Source of the DNA: an uncultured Ilumatobacter sp.
Lineage (GTDB): Bacteria; Actinomycetota; Acidimicrobiia; Acidimicrobiales; Ilumatobacteraceae
DNA length: 16,848 nucleotides
Direction of reading: 5' to 3'
Assembly: GCA_937905835.1 (NCBI GenBank)
Contig: CALCXK010000115.1
Location: 1-16,848 of the forward strand
How positions within the stretch are numbered: position 1 is the stretch's first letter; each line of letters starts with the position of its first letter. Below, piece by piece: positions 14,356 through 16,848 of the stretch. The position numbers and the translations under genes were made by a program. Under the pieces are notes generated by a model. That model saw only the letters and a list, made by a program, of their open reading frames with translations, searched no databases and was not told the origin of the DNA.

Positions 14356-14374
14356 CCGCTCGCAGAACCCCAGA

Positions 14375-14380
14375 TAGAGT
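14375..14380 (+). promoter_or_regulatory. Possible -10 box for gmd
   Basis: TAGAGT (within GATAGAGT) lies 10 bases before the gmd ATG, which would leave a leader of only a few bases. Confidence 0.3.
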
Positions 14381-14390
14381 CAGTGCCCTT

Positions 14391-15377
14391 ATGCCACGCG
14401 CTTTTATCACGGGTATCACCGGTCAAGACGGTCATCACCTGGCCGAGTTTCTGCATTCCAAGGGCTATGACGTCTACGGAATGATCAAGGGGCAAAACAA
14501 TCCTCGGGCGGCCAAGCTGCAAGAGGAGATGCCGTTCATCGAACTGGTGCCCGGCGATCTTGCCGACCTGCCGTCGCTTGTTGCTGCACTGCAAATTGCT
14601 CAGCCCGACGAGGTGTACAACCTGGGTGCGATCAGCTTCGTGGCGTTGTCGTTCACGCAAGCCGAGTTAACCGCGAACACGACCGGCCTCGGTGTCTTGC
14701 GCATGCTCGAAGCAATCCGCATGGTCGGTGGCGCACAGAACAACCCGATCCGCTACTACCAGGCGTCATCGTCGGAGATGTTCGGCAAGGTTCGCGAGAC
14801 CCCGCAGACCGAACTCACTCCGTTCCACCCCCGCTCGCCCTACGGCTGCGCAAAAGTCTTTGGCCACGACATCGTTGTCAACTACCGCGAGTCGTACGGC
14901 ATGCATGCCTCGTCGGGCATCTTGTTCAACCATGAGGGTCCGCGCCGTGGCCTCGAATTTGTGACGCGCAAGATCTCGAACGCTGCTGTACGGATCAAGC
15001 TGGGCTTGCAGCACGAACTCGTGATGGGCACCCTTGATGCAAAGCGTGACTGGGGCTACGCCGGCGATTACGTCAAGGCGATGTGGATGATGCTGCAGCA
15101 AGACGAGCCCGACGACTTCGTTATCTCGACTGGTGAAGCTCACACGGTGCAAGAGTTCGTCGAGAAGGCGTTTGCACACGCTGGCCTCGACAACTGGGCA
15201 AAGTACGTCCGTCAGGATCCGAAGTTCCTCCGGCCCGCTGAAGTCGACCTGTTGATCGGCGACTCGGCGAAAGCCAAGGCCGTACTGGGCTGGGAGCCTG
15301 AAGTCGGCTTCGACGAACTCGTCAAGATGATGGTCGATAACGACATGGCACTCGAAAAGGCCAAAGCTGGTCTCTGA
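14391..15377 (+). CDS. gmd: GDP-mannose 4,6-dehydratase
   Basis: It converts GDP-D-mannose to GDP-4-keto-6-deoxy-D-mannose with bound NADP+, the branch point toward GDP-L-fucose or GDP-D-rhamnose. The 328-residue SDR protein has TGITGQDG at residues 7-14, YNLGAISFVALSF at 76-88, the QASSSEMFG motif at 124-132 with the active-site Ser/Glu pair, catalytic Y151 and K155 in SPYGCAK, NHEGPRRG at 180-187 and RDWGYAGDY at 219-227. These are diagnostic of Gmd. It is somewhat shorter than E. coli Gmd (373) but within the range of the family. The ATG at 14391 gives the standard N terminus. The next enzyme, Fcl, is encoded about 8 kb upstream on the opposite strand. A hairpin follows the stop codon. Confidence 0.95.
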   Translation: MPRAFITGITGQDGHHLAEFLHSKGYDVYGMIKGQNNPRAAKLQEEMPFIELVPGDLADLPSLVAALQIAQPDEVYNLGAISFVALSFTQAELTANTTGLGVLRMLEAIRMVGGAQNNPIRYYQASSSEMFGKVRETPQTELTPFHPRSPYGCAKVFGHDIVVNYRESYGMHASSGILFNHEGPRRGLEFVTRKISNAAVRIKLGLQHELVMGTLDAKRDWGYAGDYVKAMWMMLQQDEPDDFVISTGEAHTVQEFVEKAFAHAGLDNWAKYVRQDPKFLRPAEVDLLIGDSAKAKAVLGWEPEVGFDELVKMMVDNDMALEKAKAGL

Positions 15378-15408
15378 CGCCTTCATGGTTCTCCGTGAAC
15401 GAGGCGTC
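15376..15408 (+). terminator. Hairpin after gmd, beginning in its stop codon
   Basis: GACGCCT (15376-15382) pairs with AGGCGTC (15402-15408), and an inner GTTC/GAAC pair (15388-15391, 15397-15400) extends the structure. No T-run follows; a terminator is the simplest reading, though the structure is also in the leader region of the next gene. Confidence 0.4.
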
Positions 15409-15462
15409 GTGATTGGGCCTCCGATGGTCGGCCGACCGGCGCGACGCCAGTAGGCAGAAGAG

Positions 15463-16035
15463 ATGTACGACCTTCTCGCTGCCACGGTGGCGGCGTTCGG
15501 CATCGTGTTTATCGCAGAGCTGGGCGACAAGACTCAGTTGCTCGCCGTCAACTTTGGTTCGCGCTATTCGCTCCGGCAGGTGATTGCGGGCCTGGCGTTC
15601 GGATATGGGGCGGCCAGCCTCGTCGCTGTCGCTGTGGGCGGTCTGCTCGGAGCAAACCTGCCGCAGCGGCCCATCGAAGTTGGGGGTGGCCTCATTTTCA
15701 TCGTGTTCGGCCTGGCTGCGCTTCGCTCAAGCGATGACGGCGTCGATAATGCGCGACGATCGATGGTTCGTTCATCGGTGGTCGCCACGATTGGTCTCGC
15801 GATCTTTGTTGCCGAAATGGGCGACAAGACCCAGATCGCAACTGCCACGCTGGCCGCGCGATCGAATCTGATCGGCACCTGGATCGGGTCGACCGCTGGC
15901 GAGGTGTCGAGCGGCATGATCGGTGTTGTGGCTGGATCGATGGTCGGCGATCGGATCCCGGCAACAGCGATGAAGTGGATGTCAGCGCTGCTGTTCGTGG
16001 CGTTTGGTATCGCCATGCTCGCTGGTTGGCCCTGA
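15463..16035 (+). CDS. UPF0016/Gdt1 (TMEM165) family divalent cation transporter, probable Mn2+ exporter
   Basis: Members of this family move Mn2+ (and Ca2+ in eukaryotes) across membranes; characterised bacterial members are manganese exporters. The 190-residue product is almost wholly hydrophobic with about six membrane segments in two homologous halves. Each half carries the family signature E-x-G-D-K-T: ELGDKTQ at 19-25 and EMGDKTQ at 118-124. The loop joining the halves is short and charged (88-103), and the length matches bacterial two-repeat members. The ATG at 15463 is preceded by a purine-rich AGGCAGAAGAG, the most Shine-Dalgarno-like sequence in the window. No obvious TAnnnT box sits at leaderless distance. 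The 85-base leader holds the hairpin after gmd but is too short to show a yybP-ykoY manganese riboswitch. Confidence 0.92.
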   Translation: MYDLLAATVAAFGIVFIAELGDKTQLLAVNFGSRYSLRQVIAGLAFGYGAASLVAVAVGGLLGANLPQRPIEVGGGLIFIVFGLAALRSSDDGVDNARRSMVRSSVVATIGLAIFVAEMGDKTQIATATLAARSNLIGTWIGSTAGEVSSGMIGVVAGSMVGDRIPATAMKWMSALLFVAFGIAMLAGWP

Positions 16036-16036
16036 C

Positions 16037-16055
16037 TGCAGCCGATTCGCCTGCA
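16037..16055 (+). terminator. Weak hairpin after the UPF0016 gene
   Basis: TGCAG (16037-16041) and CTGCA (16051-16055) flank a 9-base loop just after the stop codon, followed by ACAATTTCTG. It is a weak terminator candidate. The rest of 16056-16160 holds nothing I can identify. Confidence 0.25.
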
Positions 16056-16161
16056 ACAATTTCTGCGGACACGATCATGGGTGAGCAGACCCAGTTCGTA
16101 CAACGACCGTCGGCAGTGGGGGATTGCTGGTGACCGGTGGCCATTTCAATAGATTTTAGGA

Positions 16162-16205
16162 CGAACATCTGATCGAATTGAGTATGTTATACGAACACGT
16201 GTATA
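16162..16205 (+). repeat. Two SOS-box-like sites 30 bases apart upstream of the DUF222 gene
   Basis: The heptamer ACGAACA occurs at 16161-16167 and 16191-16197, exactly 30 bases apart. The first is part of CGAAC-ATCT-GATCG (16162-16175), one mismatch from the actinobacterial LexA box core CGAAC-N4-GTTCG. The second, CGAAC-ACGT-GTATA, keeps one half-site only and contains the palindrome ACACGTGT. They lie just upstream of the -35 and between the -35 and -10 elements, good places for a repressor. Confidence 0.4.
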
Positions 16206-16207
16206 CT
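16178..16207 (+). promoter_or_regulatory. Sigma70-type promoter of the DUF222 gene
   Basis: TTGAGT (16178-16183), an 18-base spacer and TATACT (16202-16207) make the best-matching promoter in the window. The -10 ends 5 bases before the ATG at 16213, so the transcript is leaderless or nearly so. The surrounding sequence is clearly more AT-rich than the rest of the window. Confidence 0.6.
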
Positions 16208-16212
16208 TAACT

Positions 16213-16848
16213 ATGTCGTCGGTTGCAGAGTTGGAGTGCGAGTTCAACGACATTGTTGGCGTGCTCAACTCCCAGCATGCGGCGCTGGTTGATCGGGTTG
16301 TTGTCCTGTTGGCTGACGAGCGGTTGTGGGCTGGTGAAGGCATGACGTCGATGTCGGCGTGGGTTGCGTGGCGGGCCGGAATGTCGCCGGCAATGGCCCG
16401 CTCGGTTGTGGCGATTGCCGAACGGGTCGCCGAGCTTCCTGCTTCGATCGAGGCGTTCCGGCGCGGTGAGTTGTCGCTCGATCAGATGGCCACGATTGCC
16501 CGGAACGCACCAGCGTGGACCGATGTGCAGTCCCGTGATTACGCAGTCGCAATGACCGTCACCCAGTTGCGTCATGTGCTGCAGAAATACCCGTTCCCTG
16601 CACTCGATGACCACGGCCGCGAAGTTCCCGATACGCGCGAGTCTGCCAACGTTGAATCCGGTGACCGCTCGGCATCCGGCGATGACGGTTGTAGCGCTGA
16701 GCCGGACACCGGCAACGACGCCGCGGCTGGCGCGGTGCTGTCATCTGATTCCGAAGGGGCGCCTGCGTCGTCGCTATTGCCGTTGCCGTCGGGGGTCGAA
16801 GAGTTTTTGTCGCTGTGGCAAGACGACGACGGTTCGTTCCGGCTGTCC
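16213..16848 (+). CDS. DUF222 (13E12 repeat family) protein, N-terminal part, runs off right edge
   Basis: Family members have an N-terminal DUF222 helical domain and usually a C-terminal HNH nuclease domain; many copies per genome are common in actinobacteria, and their role is unknown. 212 codons are visible. The DUF222 signature is clear at residues 33-98: LADERLWAGEGMTSMSAWVA, WRAGMSPAMARSVVAIAERV and ELPASIEAFRRGELSLDQMA. A low-complexity acidic Ser/Asp/Gly/Ala linker follows at about 140-188, then SGVEEFLSLWQDDDGSFRLS begins the next conserved part. The HNH motif would lie beyond the edge, so it is not confirmed. ATG 16213 follows a strong promoter at 5 bases. Sites resembling SOS boxes precede it. 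No transposase or terminal repeats are visible, so it is not called a mobile element. Confidence 0.88.
   Translation, partial: MSSVAELECEFNDIVGVLNSQHAALVDRVVVLLADERLWAGEGMTSMSAWVAWRAGMSPAMARSVVAIAERVAELPASIEAFRRGELSLDQMATIARNAPAWTDVQSRDYAVAMTVTQLRHVLQKYPFPALDDHGREVPDTRESANVESGDRSASGDDGCSAEPDTGNDAAAGAVLSSDSEGAPASSLLPLPSGVEEFLSLWQDDDGSFRLS

Noticed and set aside
15378..15462. Manganese riboswitch (yybP-ykoY) upstream of the UPF0016 gene
   Set aside because: The 85-base leader shows one hairpin directly after gmd but none of the conserved loop sequences of that riboswitch, and it is short for one plus an expression platform.
16078..16134. Short 18-codon ORF starting at an ATG in the last intergenic region
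   Set aside because: It has no promoter box or ribosome site at the right distance and is too short to distinguish from chance.
16213..16848. DUF222/13E12 gene as a mobile element or homing nuclease
   Set aside because: Only the N-terminal domain is visible; no HNH motif, terminal repeats, target duplication or transposase can be seen in the window.

Overview
The window is 16.8 kb of high-GC DNA with dense, mostly ATG/GTG-started genes. It looks like chromosomal DNA of an actinobacterium, and an Acidimicrobiia (Ilumatobacter-like) member is my best guess. The clues are a CofD/FbiA coenzyme F420 gene, a DUF222/13E12-type gene, a mycobacterial-type GDP-mannose pyrophosphorylase, an LCP wall-polymer ligase, and gene starts placed 6-7 bases after TAnnnT -10 boxes (leaderless transcripts). 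The genus is inference only. No rRNA, tRNA, CRISPR array or insertion sequence was seen. The longest gene-free stretch is 177 bases (16036-16212).

Left part (1-5766). A biotin carboxylase gene runs off the left edge on the minus strand. It is divergent, across only 19 bases, from a biotin-protein ligase (birA). Downstream on the plus strand are an LCP protein and a dTDP-4-dehydrorhamnose reductase (rmlD), then a PEP-utilizing-enzyme-like protein with a phosphohistidine domain but no ATP-grasp domain, and a Mug-type G:T/U mismatch DNA glycosylase.

Middle (5767-12200). GDP-L-fucose synthase (fcl, minus) is divergent from a plus-strand run. That run holds a 41-codon small ORF, two GT4 glycosyltransferases (the second WbuB/WcaI-like), a membrane-anchored histidine-rich protein of unknown function, and a mannose-1-phosphate guanylyltransferase. 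The run is tightly linked by ATGA/TGATG overlaps or short gaps. An SDR epimerase-like gene that has lost its YxxxK pair follows under its own apparent promoter.

Right part (12179-16848). A minus-strand pair (a GT4 glycosyltransferase, then cofD overlapped by ATGA) converges on the SDR gene. The two 3' ends overlap by 22 bases inside a perfect palindrome. Divergent from this pair is gmd (GDP-mannose 4,6-dehydratase), followed by a UPF0016/Gdt1-type manganese transporter gene. The start of a DUF222 gene, with a strong promoter and SOS-box-like sites, ends the window.

Working together: mannose-1-phosphate guanylyltransferase makes GDP-mannose, Gmd converts it to GDP-4-keto-6-deoxymannose, and Fcl makes GDP-L-fucose. 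Three GT4 enzymes, RmlD (dTDP-rhamnose) and the LCP ligase point to assembly of a rhamnose- and fucose-containing surface glycan and its attachment to the wall. The set accA3-birA-LCP-rmlD-manB-fbiA recalls the Rv3261-Rv3285 part of the Mycobacterium tuberculosis chromosome, here interleaved with a fucose module.
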